Position numbers and translations under genes: made by a program. A stretch of 64,000 nucleotides of DNA, from positions 1-64,000 of the forward strand of contig NZ_JAFICC010000017.1 of NCBI RefSeq assembly GCF_017833415.1. The letters run 5' to 3'. The notes under the pieces are model-generated. The model saw only the letters and a list, made by a program, of their open reading frames with translations, was not told where the DNA came from and made no database searches. The DNA comes from Flavobacterium sp. 1355 (GTDB lineage: Bacteria > Bacteroidota > Bacteroidia > Flavobacteriales > Flavobacteriaceae). Below, in pieces: positions 1-8,858 of the stretch. The number at the start of each line of letters is the position of its first letter. Positions within the stretch are counted from its first letter, which is position 1.

Positions 1-91
1 CTTCAAAAGCTCTATAGGGGTCATATAAAATTCTTAGATTGCAAAGTTCTTGTTTTATTTTGACATTTCCTCCCCAAGCTTTGTGCTTCAT
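1..91 (-). CDS. possible N-terminal fragment of an unknown gene cut by the window edge
   Basis: On the minus strand an open frame starts at an ATG at 91 and runs off the left edge after about 30 codons, reading MKHKAWGGNVKIKQELCNLR and onward. I recognise no family. Thirty open codons can occur by chance in AT-rich DNA and no clear promoter is visible, so this is only a possible gene start. The rest of 92-300 shows no gene or RNA that I can support. Confidence 0.2.
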   Translation of the reverse strand, partial: MKHKAWGGNVKIKQELCNLRILYDPYRAFE

Positions 92-300
92 CCATTTTGT
101 GCTTTCTATAATTCATATGTTTGATAGAATTATATCATTCTGATATTAGATATCAATTTTTATGGGATAAAAAAAATCTCTCATGAAGTTTCACAAAATG
201 TCAAATTAAGGTATAAGAAATATTGGATTGGTATTACCTATTATTCATAATAATTAGATTCTCTTAGTAGATTACTAAATCTTAGCTTGTGTGAATTGAT

Positions 301-1320
301 TTAAATTTTGTTATTGTTAACATCATGAATAAATTCGATTACGCCTGACATGAATATTTTTTGATCATCCCACATTGCTAAGTGGCTTCCATTTGGGCAA
401 TATAAATATCTTCCCTTCTTTACTAATTTGCTTTGTTGTTCCATTGCTTTGGGGTCCATTGTATCGTATTTTGCACCAATCATTAGAGTTGGAATTTTGA
501 TTTCATTTAATCGGTTTTTTATATCCCATTTTGCTAAGCGTCCACTAATTCCAAATTCACTAGGCCCTTGCATTAAGGTGTAGATTTCTCCATTTATATG
601 TTTGCTAGCGCGATTTAATCCATCTGGCCATTCTTCCAAACGGCATAAATATTTTTTGTAAAAATTAGGAATAAGAAGCTCCATGTATCTTGGGTTATTA
701 AAATCTTTTTTAGCTTCTAAAGTTCTAATTTCTGCAAGGACTTCCGGATTCATCTGTTTTGCCAGAACTTCATCAGCATATTTTCCATATTCAGGAGCGC
801 TTGCCACCATGTTTGATACTATTAATCCTTTTAAGTTTTTTTGATGTTTTAGTGCATATTCCATAGCTAAAATTCCTCCCCACGAATTTCCTAACACGTA
901 AAAATTACTGCTATCAGCTCCAATGGCTTTACGGACTTGTTCAACTTCATTAACAAATCTTTCTGTAGTCCATAGGCTACTGTCTTTTGGCTGATCGCTG
1001 TAGTATGATCCTAATTGATCATATTCATAGAATTCAAAACCTTCTCTTTGGAAGAACGTTTCAAAACATTCCATATATTCATGCGTCATCGCCGGACCAC
1101 CATGCAATAGCAAAATTTTTATTTTTGGATTGTTCCCAAAACGTTTAGTCCACACTTTAAAATTCCCAATAGGAGTTTTAATAGGTATCATTTTTACACC
1201 AGCTGATTCTATATTGGTATTTTCTTTATAAGTGAAATATTTTGAAAGAGTTTCAGGCTTATTTTCTTTTTGACAGGAAATGGTCAACAGGAGTAATAAA
1301 ATGATTGGAATAATACGCAT
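301..1320 (-). CDS. alpha/beta-hydrolase lipoprotein, proline iminopeptidase-like (S33)
   Basis: A 339-residue protein with a lipoprotein signal (hydrophobic run ending LTISC at about residues 12-16), so it is probably membrane-anchored outside the cytoplasm. The alpha/beta-hydrolase fold is shown by the oxyanion motif LLHGGPAMTH, the nucleophile elbow GNSWGG (Ser146), an acid candidate in GAKYDTMDP and a late His in NGSHLAMWDD. HGGPG-like oxyanion motifs are typical of proline iminopeptidases, which remove N-terminal proline from peptides. Substrate is not proven and another small amide or ester is possible. It is a lone gene, transcribed away from the large plus-strand cluster, with no evident link to it. 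Confidence 0.8.
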   Translation of the reverse strand: MRIIPIILLLLLTISCQKENKPETLSKYFTYKENTNIESAGVKMIPIKTPIGNFKVWTKRFGNNPKIKILLLHGGPAMTHEYMECFETFFQREGFEFYEYDQLGSYYSDQPKDSSLWTTERFVNEVEQVRKAIGADSSNFYVLGNSWGGILAMEYALKHQKNLKGLIVSNMVASAPEYGKYADEVLAKQMNPEVLAEIRTLEAKKDFNNPRYMELLIPNFYKKYLCRLEEWPDGLNRASKHINGEIYTLMQGPSEFGISGRLAKWDIKNRLNEIKIPTLMIGAKYDTMDPKAMEQQSKLVKKGRYLYCPNGSHLAMWDDQKIFMSGVIEFIHDVNNNKI

Positions 1321-1663
1321 ATTTAGAATTATAAGTTATTGAATGATTTAAAATTACACTTTTTTATGAATTAATAACATGAATTACGTCGAAGTGAATT
1401 TAATAATTTGTAATTATTTCTCTCATAATTAAATTGTTATTGATTAATTTAAAACATAACTATTATTTCTTGAAAAAAGGCAATAATAATTGTATGCTTT
1501 TTTAATATTAAATAAGTTTTTTCTTATTTTTTGTTTTGTAGAATTTTGTGATATATTTTAAATTGTTTTAATATTACGTATGCTTTATTTTATGAAAATT
1601 TGCTTGTTAGTTAATTTTTAATATTATTTTTGTTTTTTTTTAACATGGAAATAATTACAGTTA
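1321..1663. other. 343-base divergent intergenic region
   Basis: This very AT-rich spacer separates the minus-strand hydrolase from the plus-strand surface cluster. It holds a good promoter for the plus strand near its right end (1604-1632). I see no open frame, RNA gene or terminator in the rest. Confidence 0.6.
1604..1632 (+). promoter_or_regulatory. promoter of operon 1 (TTG-N18-TAnnTTTG)
   Basis: TTG at 1604-1606 is followed after 18 bases by TATTTTTG at 1625-1632, an exact match to the TAnnTTTG -7 element of Bacteroidota. Transcription would begin near 1640, about 25 bases before the ATG at 1664. Confidence 0.6.
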
Positions 1664-3730
1664 ATGGCTAAAATTAAATTTTATTTATTCTTTTTACTAT
1701 TTATATCATTATCGTATTCTCAAACGAAACATGCTACAGTCATGGTCAATGCCAGAGCGCAAAAAGATAAAATTTTAATTCGATGGGCTATTAATTCTCC
1801 GATCGAGTGGCAAAAAGCTAACAAAAAAGGATTTATCATTACCAGATCGACAGTTTTAAGAGATGGTGTTGTTTTATCAAAACCTGAAAAAATGCTTCTG
1901 ACACCAAAACCATTGCTGCCAGAACCTTTAGATTCGTGGCTGGATGTGGTGCAGAAAGATAACAATGCAGCCATTATAGCACAATCACTTTATGGTGATA
2001 GCTTTGAGGTCACTGCTGCCAAAGAAGGAGATTTGTCTAAAATAGTAAATATGGCAGATGAAATAAATCAACGTTATACTTTTGCTTTGTATGCGGCCGA
2101 TATGAGTTTTTCTTCAGCATTAAAAGCAGGATGGGGATATATAGATGAAAATGTAAAAAAAAATGAGGTATATGCTTATCAGGTAAGTGTTTTTGAAAGT
2201 CCAAAGGTTAAGGAGTCATCTTATATGATTGGTTTAAAGGATTATAGTGCCCTGCCTGCGCCAACCGATTTCATTGCTATTCCTGATGATAAAAAAGTTT
2301 TACTATCCTGGGACTATGAGACTTTTAAAAGGATTTATACTTCCTATATGGTAGAAAAATCTACAGATGGAATTAATTTTAGCCCTATTGCAACTACACC
2401 TTTAGTAAACCTAAATGATAAAGATGAACATCCGTCTAAAACTATGTATTATATTGATACCCTTAGTGTAAATGAAAAAGTCTATCATTATAGGTTATAT
2501 GGAATAACTTCATTTGGCGAAAAAGGAGAATTGACAAAAACTATTACAGCGACGGGCGTTTCTGCTATTGTTACACCTGCGAGGCTGGTAGATTATAATA
2601 TTATAAATTCAAATGAAGTTAATTTAGAATGGGATTACCCTAAAGAGTCAGAAAGTTTTATTCAGGGTTATGAAATTAACTTAGCAGATAATGATAAGGG
2701 ACCTTATAAGGTTGTTACTAAAATTATTCCTCCGTCTGAAAGGAAGCTTAATTATAAGGAAAATCTATTTCCATCAAATTATTTTACAATATCTGTTGTT
2801 GGCAAAAATAATCAGCGACTGACCTCTCAAAGTATGTTGGTTCAGCCTGTAGATTCTATACCCCCTGCAATACCAGTAGGACTTGAAGGTATAATTGATA
2901 GTCTTGGAGTGGTGCGGTTGAAATGGAAGCCAAACCAGGAAAAAGATCTGCGGGGATACAGAATTTTGAAGGCTAATAATACAGGTGAAGAATTTGTAGA
3001 TATTTACCATCAATCTTATGTAGGGAATAACTATCAGGACAGTGTAAGCCTGAAAATGACCAATAGCAAGGTTTATTACAGAATTGCTGCCGAAGACATG
3101 CGATTTAATATTTCTGATCCATCTGAGATATTAGTTTTAGATAAACCAGATAAAATACCTCCGGCTGCACCTATTTTTAAAGATTACGATAACAAAGATG
3201 GTAAGGTAAAATTAAAATGGATTAGAAGTTATAGTGAAGATGTGGTAGGATATAGCCTTAGAAGGAGAGAAAAAGGACAGGAAAAATGGATTGAGATTAA
3301 ACAGATAAATGATACGATTCAGGAATATACTGATGATAGGGTAGAAAATAAAAAAATATATCAGTATGCGATTTTGGCTAAAGATAAAAGTAATCTTTGG
3401 TCTTCATTGGATCATTCTACAATCACTGTTAATGTATTGGATTTTACTCCGGTTAAAATTATTAATTTTTTACAAGGATTGCCTGATAGGGAAAACAAAA
3501 AAATAATTCTCTCTTGGGATTATGTGAAAAATAAAAGTAAAATTTTGGGAGTAAGTATCTATAAAAATACAAAAGGCACGCCACCAACATTGTGGCGAGA
3601 ATTAAATAATGATGTTTTTACTTTAGAAGATAAGAATTTAAAAATTAACCAGGAATACGAATATCATTTCGTTCCAAATTTAGAAAGTGATACTCCTGCA
3701 AGAGCAGAGACATTAACAGTTATATATTAA
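1664..3730 (+). CDS. secreted fibronectin type III-like repeat protein, first gene of operon 1
   Basis: A 688-residue protein with a Sec signal peptide (cleavage probably after SLSYSQ, near residue 20). After an N-terminal region of about 190 residues without a recognised fold come roughly five FN3-like beta-sandwich repeats (about residues 195-290, 300-395, 400-490, 500-595 and 600-685). They are recognised by recurring patterns such as KVLLSWDYE, VRLKWKPNQEKDLRGYRI and KVKLKWIRSYSEDVVGYSL. There is no T9SS C-terminal signal and no catalytic motif, so a structural or binding role outside the inner membrane is likely. The next gene starts 4 bases after its stop, so the two are co-transcribed. 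The link to the toxin-like gene downstream is by operon only. Confidence 0.75.
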   Translation: MAKIKFYLFFLLFISLSYSQTKHATVMVNARAQKDKILIRWAINSPIEWQKANKKGFIITRSTVLRDGVVLSKPEKMLLTPKPLLPEPLDSWLDVVQKDNNAAIIAQSLYGDSFEVTAAKEGDLSKIVNMADEINQRYTFALYAADMSFSSALKAGWGYIDENVKKNEVYAYQVSVFESPKVKESSYMIGLKDYSALPAPTDFIAIPDDKKVLLSWDYETFKRIYTSYMVEKSTDGINFSPIATTPLVNLNDKDEHPSKTMYYIDTLSVNEKVYHYRLYGITSFGEKGELTKTITATGVSAIVTPARLVDYNIINSNEVNLEWDYPKESESFIQGYEINLADNDKGPYKVVTKIIPPSERKLNYKENLFPSNYFTISVVGKNNQRLTSQSMLVQPVDSIPPAIPVGLEGIIDSLGVVRLKWKPNQEKDLRGYRILKANNTGEEFVDIYHQSYVGNNYQDSVSLKMTNSKVYYRIAAEDMRFNISDPSEILVLDKPDKIPPAAPIFKDYDNKDGKVKLKWIRSYSEDVVGYSLRRREKGQEKWIEIKQINDTIQEYTDDRVENKKIYQYAILAKDKSNLWSSLDHSTITVNVLDFTPVKIINFLQGLPDRENKKIILSWDYVKNKSKILGVSIYKNTKGTPPTLWRELNNDVFTLEDKNLKINQEYEYHFVPNLESDTPARAETLTVIY

Positions 3731-3734
3731 GCCT

Positions 3735-6700
3735 ATGAAAAAAATATACTTATTAATCATTTTATTGGTTTCAACATTTGGTTTTGCTCAGGGCATTGGT
3801 AAATATAATGTTAGTATGAATATTACCGATATTGACGTTAAGAAAAGTATCTCCGGAAATTGCGGAAGCCGCTTAGAGTCATGGTTAGATTACAGTAATC
3901 CAGGTGTTGCCGATGATAACTTTTTTTATCAGCCAGTTGGTGACGGACAGGATCTTCCCAACACTTGGACAACCAGTTTTCCGAGTACAAAAAAGTTAAC
4001 AAGAATTAAGTATTATTCGGCAGGTAGAAAATGGCATGGGGGATTTAATTCAGGTTGTAAAAATGACAACACTAGTACTGAATACATGAATGTTTCTTAT
4101 GGGGTTACAGAATATTATACTCAAAACTATTTTACTTTTGTTTTTGACTTAAGAGCCACCCTCAAAATTCTTCCTGATCTTCATATACAATTGTTGGGTA
4201 TAACTGGAAATATGAGTGATATTTTACCAACAACAGACAGAATTACAATTAAATCAGATACAGGCTTCTTAACTTCTGAATATAATTGGCAATATTCACT
4301 TACACCGCTTGATCCATCAAGTTGGGTGAGCCTGCCACAATTTAATGCAGCAAGTATATCTGTAAATGCAATTGATGTATTACAAGTATTAGATGGAACA
4401 AGTCATGGTAAAAAAGTATCTTTTAGGCAAGTTGCTTACAATGGTGCAGCAGTTTCAAATATAGTTACTTACACTGTACGTTTATCTGCACCAAGAGTCG
4501 ATTCGGCAACACCAACTCAGCCTACTTGCAGTGACACAAATGACGGATCAATAAAGGTTGTATTTAATAGAACCCTATATCCGGGAGAACAATTAAACTA
4601 TACCTTACTTGATGCTACCACAAATACCCCTACAAGTTATAATGGTGTATTGTCTATTGGAGCAGACAAATCCTTTGTAATTTCAAATTTACGAAAAGGA
4701 AATTATATGCTACAGTTGGTAGGCTTTAAAGATGGTCTAAGTACCTCCACAGATGCAGACAGATATGACTTGAAACCTTTTCAAATAAGTTCTCCACCTA
4801 TATTAGATTTTGCATTAAACGCAACAAATGTTAAGTGTTTTGGTGGTCAGGATGGAACGATAACTATAACACCAACTGGGGGAACACGTAATGTTTTAGG
4901 TAATGATTATTATTCATTAGATGATGGCGCTAACTGGACACCCTTTCCAAACAATATGCCGCACACTATTACTGGATTAACACCTGGTACATACAAAGTG
5001 AAGGTAAAAGATATGAATGGATGTGTTGCTAAAATTCAAACACAAATAAATGGTGAAATTCAACTTGGTGACGATAAAGTGCTGGAAACAACACTGTCAC
5101 AACCAACATCACCTTTAGCAGTAGAATATACATTTAAAAAAGATCCAACTTTTTACCAGGCTGTTAACGGAAAAATAGTAGCTTCAGTATCTGGAGGAAC
5201 TATTAATGATGATAAAACTTATGAATATGAATGGAAAAACAGTAGTGGGGTTATTTTACCAACAACCGCACAATATAATTCTGTTGATAAAACATTTAAT
5301 ATTACGTTAGAAAATGTTCCTTTCGGCGAATATAAACTAACGGTAAAGGATAAAAATTATAATGATGCTACAAATAAAGCTGGTTGTTCTATTATTGAAT
5401 CATCGCAAATTTTAACACAACCTGATCCAATTGTAATTACGATACAAGAAACGCAGGCTATTTCTTGTAACACAGAAAACCATGACCCTGTTTTAGGAAA
5501 TTTAGATAAACTATCTGATGGAATTTTAAAAGCAACAGTAAGCGGTGGTGTACAATTTACCGGATCTGCAAATAATGGGCTTCCTTATAAATTTATCTGG
5601 TCAAAATATAATACCGTAACAAATGTTTGGGATGAATTAACGGATAAAACAACAGAAACTGCCGGGAATCTTTCACAAGGAAATTATTCTTTGAATGTCG
5701 TAGATGCTAACGGAATTGTACAAGGAACTTATAATTCTACAGATTTAGAAACTGCAATATCAACAACCAAAGAAATTTTGGAACCGGCAAAACTTGAATT
5801 ATCATTCGTTTCTGGAAATGTTTCCTGCCACGCCGGCAACAACGGATGGGCAACAGCAACAGTCATTGGTGGTACAGGTTCATATACTTACACTTGGTAT
5901 AATACAAATGGAGGAACAGTCGATGAAAATAAAATATCTAATTTAACTGCCGGAACGTATAGCATTGAAGTTACCGACAAAAATGGTTGTTTTATCAAAG
6001 GAGATATAGAAATTACAGAACCATTATTGCCTGTAAATATTGATTATGAAGAAATTTTTACGCCTACTTTTTTCGGTGCGACTAATGGTAGAATTATAGC
6101 AAAGATAACAGGCGGAACATCAAATGATGATAATTCATATAATTATGAATGGAAAAATTCTGCAGGAGTAGTGCAAATTGCAACGACTGAATTAAAAGAT
6201 GGAGTTTTTACAATTACATTAAATGGAGTTCCGGCAGATGATTATTTTTTAACTATAAAGGATAAAAATTATAACGAAGCAACAAATCAAATTACCAACT
6301 GTTCGGTATTACAATCAAAAGTAACCCTTAATCAGCCAGACCCATTAAAAGTTGTGTTTGAAGTGGTTCGTACTATTTCTTGTAATACAAGTAACGAATT
6401 TGGTAATGATGCAGATACAACTCCAATTGATGGCCAGCGTGATGAGTCACAGGACGGTATCTTAGTTGCTCATGTTACTGGAGGTACCCCTTTGGCATCT
6501 TCTGCAAACAATGGATTACCTTACTATTTTTATTGGAAAAAACAGCAAACAGATGGTTCATGGGTCAATTTGTCAAACATTCAGGGAGAAACGGCATCGA
6601 ATCTTTCTCACGGAAATTATTCTTTGAATATAAAAGACAGAAACGGAATCATGTTAGGAACATATGTTAATAATGTACTTACAGAAGAAATTGATGTTAC

Positions 6701-8855
6701 CCAATTTATGCAGGAACCTCCAAAATTATCAGTAACTATTACTCATGGTGATGTTTTTTGTAATGATGGAAATGATGGCTGGGCTACGGCAAACGTTGTA
6801 GGAGGCACACCACCTTATGATTATAAATGGTCAAATGATGTTGCGACTGATCAGAATAATTTCATAAAAGCAGGTGAATATTGGGTATTTGTTACAGATG
6901 ATAAAGGCTGTACAACACAAGAAAGTGTAATTATTACAGAACCGGCAACACCACTTAGTATTACATATAAGGAGATTCTTAATCCTAGCTTTTATAAAGC
7001 AACTAATGGACGAATTGTTGTTGAAGTTGTAGGTGGAACTATTTTTCCTGATAATTCATATTGGTTCGAATGGAAAAACAGTAAAGGAATAATTCAAACT
7101 ACAACAACCACTAATTTTAATAATGGAATATATACAATCACTTTAGACGGACTTCCTGAAGATAATTACAGCCTGACAGTTCATGATGCTAATTATGATG
7201 CTGCAACAAATAAATCGAGCTGTACGGTAGTTAATTCTATTACAACTTTAGATGATCCGGACCCTCTTGAAGTTACTTTTGAAGTCGTTCGTACTATTTC
7301 GTGCAACGTGAGTAATGAATTTGGAAATGAGACAGATGCCACTCCTTTAGATAATCAAAGAGATGAATCTCAGGATGGAATTTTAGTCGCTCATGTTAAA
7401 GGAGGAATTCAGTTACAGGCAGATAAAAATAATGGATTACCATATTATTATACCTGGAAAAAGCAACAAAAAGATGGTTCTTGGGTATTGTGGAACGATA
7501 AAGACGAAACTGCTGAATACATATCTGAGGGGACTTATGCTTTAAATATTGAAGATGCAAACGGAATAAAACTGGGTACATATGTAAATAATGTTTTGGT
7601 CAAAGAAATTGATATGACCTATTACATGCCAGAGCCTGCAAAATTAAGTGTAAGCTTTACTAAGTTGGATGTAGGATGTACCACAGGTGATGACGGTTGG
7701 GCTGAGGCACACGTTTCCGGCGGAACTCCACCATACACTTATCAATGGACAAATGGAGAAACAACGGCGAAAATAGAAAACATTACAACAAATAATTACT
7801 TTGTGATCGTAACCGATGCAAAAGGATGTATTACTCAGGGAAGTATTTTCGTTGGAGATCCAAATGGAATATTTACTACTGAAATAGTTAAAAATCCTAT
7901 TTGTTCTCAAGGGAATGATGGATCAATAGAACTAAATGTTACAGGAGGAAACTCACCTTTCAGCTATTTATGGAATACTGGAGCTACAACTAAGGATTTA
8001 AACAATCTTGCAGCAGGGAATTACGAAGTTTCAATTACTTGTCCGGATTGTTGTGTATATAAAAAGAGATTTGTTTTAAAAGATCCGGAAGCTATTATAG
8101 TTGATCTTGGTTCAGACAGAACATTGTGTAATGACCAAAATTTGGATCTTGATGCTACAATTACAGATCAAAAAGCACAATACAGCTGGACTTCTACTAA
8201 TGGTTTTTCCTCAAATGAAGCCAAAGTAAATGTATCAAAAGCAGGAACATACCATGTAAAGGTAACGTCAGCTTTGGGATGTATTAGTGAAGATGAAATT
8301 ATAATAAAAACCAGTCGGGCAATAATTAGTTCTGAGTTTCTATTAAGTTCACAGGCTTATTTAGACGAAGAAGTAATTTTAATCAACACCAGTAACCCGT
8401 TTGGAGAAAGTACTAATTGGGTAATTCCTGATGGAGTGAAAATTGTCGAGCAAAAGGAAAAATACATAACATTAAAATTTAATGCTACAGGTGTTTATAC
8501 AATTGGTTTGCAGCAAACGCAAGGCGAATGTTATGCAACATATACTAAAAATATTACTGTAGAAGAACGAAGTACATTGCCAAATACAGGTAGTACATCT
8601 CAGTTTATTTTAGATTTTATAGTAAGTCCAAACCCGAGTGATGGGAATTTTAAAGCATTTATAAATTTAGAGAATGTAAGTGCAATAAATTTAAGACTCT
8701 TTTCAACCACAGGACAAGATACAATGATTCAGAAAAAAGAATCAGGAAAGAAAACATATGAAATAGATTTTGATACCTCATTAGGATCTGGAATTTATGT
8801 TTTAGTATTAGAGACGGGACAACAAACATTGGTTAAAAAAATTATCATCTATTAA
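3735..8855 (+). CDS. giant SprB-repeat surface adhesin with type A T9SS sorting domain
   Basis: A 1706-residue protein with a Sec signal (MKKIYLLIILLVSTFGFAQ). From about residue 265 it is built of SprB-type repeats, recognised by the recurrent pattern C..g.dG.......GGt..Y.Y.W.....t.......G.Y.v.v.D..GC. Residues about 465-1375 contain three long homologous modules of about 305 residues each. The C-terminus (about 1625-1706) has the type A T9SS sorting pattern: SPNPSDGNF, then LRLFSTTGQ, then SGIYVLVLETG and a KK-rich end. Such proteins cross the outer membrane through the type IX secretion system and are displayed on the cell surface; SprB in Flavobacterium johnsoniae is the gliding adhesin. 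This one may serve adhesion or cell-cell contact for the following gene. Confidence 0.88.
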   Translation: MKKIYLLIILLVSTFGFAQGIGKYNVSMNITDIDVKKSISGNCGSRLESWLDYSNPGVADDNFFYQPVGDGQDLPNTWTTSFPSTKKLTRIKYYSAGRKWHGGFNSGCKNDNTSTEYMNVSYGVTEYYTQNYFTFVFDLRATLKILPDLHIQLLGITGNMSDILPTTDRITIKSDTGFLTSEYNWQYSLTPLDPSSWVSLPQFNAASISVNAIDVLQVLDGTSHGKKVSFRQVAYNGAAVSNIVTYTVRLSAPRVDSATPTQPTCSDTNDGSIKVVFNRTLYPGEQLNYTLLDATTNTPTSYNGVLSIGADKSFVISNLRKGNYMLQLVGFKDGLSTSTDADRYDLKPFQISSPPILDFALNATNVKCFGGQDGTITITPTGGTRNVLGNDYYSLDDGANWTPFPNNMPHTITGLTPGTYKVKVKDMNGCVAKIQTQINGEIQLGDDKVLETTLSQPTSPLAVEYTFKKDPTFYQAVNGKIVASVSGGTINDDKTYEYEWKNSSGVILPTTAQYNSVDKTFNITLENVPFGEYKLTVKDKNYNDATNKAGCSIIESSQILTQPDPIVITIQETQAISCNTENHDPVLGNLDKLSDGILKATVSGGVQFTGSANNGLPYKFIWSKYNTVTNVWDELTDKTTETAGNLSQGNYSLNVVDANGIVQGTYNSTDLETAISTTKEILEPAKLELSFVSGNVSCHAGNNGWATATVIGGTGSYTYTWYNTNGGTVDENKISNLTAGTYSIEVTDKNGCFIKGDIEITEPLLPVNIDYEEIFTPTFFGATNGRIIAKITGGTSNDDNSYNYEWKNSAGVVQIATTELKDGVFTITLNGVPADDYFLTIKDKNYNEATNQITNCSVLQSKVTLNQPDPLKVVFEVVRTISCNTSNEFGNDADTTPIDGQRDESQDGILVAHVTGGTPLASSANNGLPYYFYWKKQQTDGSWVNLSNIQGETASNLSHGNYSLNIKDRNGIMLGTYVNNVLTEEIDVTQFMQEPPKLSVTITHGDVFCNDGNDGWATANVVGGTPPYDYKWSNDVATDQNNFIKAGEYWVFVTDDKGCTTQESVIITEPATPLSITYKEILNPSFYKATNGRIVVEVVGGTIFPDNSYWFEWKNSKGIIQTTTTTNFNNGIYTITLDGLPEDNYSLTVHDANYDAATNKSSCTVVNSITTLDDPDPLEVTFEVVRTISCNVSNEFGNETDATPLDNQRDESQDGILVAHVKGGIQLQADKNNGLPYYYTWKKQQKDGSWVLWNDKDETAEYISEGTYALNIEDANGIKLGTYVNNVLVKEIDMTYYMPEPAKLSVSFTKLDVGCTTGDDGWAEAHVSGGTPPYTYQWTNGETTAKIENITTNNYFVIVTDAKGCITQGSIFVGDPNGIFTTEIVKNPICSQGNDGSIELNVTGGNSPFSYLWNTGATTKDLNNLAAGNYEVSITCPDCCVYKKRFVLKDPEAIIVDLGSDRTLCNDQNLDLDATITDQKAQYSWTSTNGFSSNEAKVNVSKAGTYHVKVTSALGCISEDEIIIKTSRAIISSEFLLSSQAYLDEEVILINTSNPFGESTNWVIPDGVKIVEQKEKYITLKFNATGVYTIGLQQTQGECYATYTKNITVEERSTLPNTGSTSQFILDFIVSPNPSDGNFKAFINLENVSAINLRLFSTTGQDTMIQKKESGKKTYEIDFDTSLGSGIYVLVLETGQQTLVKKIIIY
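5131..7860 (+). repeat. three tandem ~305-residue modules inside the adhesin gene
   Basis: Related segments begin near 5131, 6049 and 6968, about 915-925 bases apart. Each opens with a version of ATNGRIV..V.GGT, continues through DPDPL.V.FEVVRTISCN and ends with a DGWA.A.V.GGTPPY.Y.W block. Copies 2 and 3 are the closest, sharing the EFGN...QRDESQDGILVAHV stretch almost unchanged. The pattern fits internal duplication. Confidence 0.75.
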
Positions 8856-8858
8856 AAA

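Noticed and set aside
1720..1974. Open frames of 60-175 codons on the opposite strand or other frames within large genes, for example 1720-1974, 29206-29583, 46891-47310 and 60408-60935
   Set aside because: They lie wholly or mostly inside strongly supported genes, show no family motif or promoter, and are expected by chance opposite AT-rich coding sequence.
3735..8855. Adhesin as the gliding protein SprB itself
   Set aside because: SprB is several times longer and its gene lies with sprC, sprD and sprF; no PorP/SprF-like partner gene is present here, so only the repeat type is shared.
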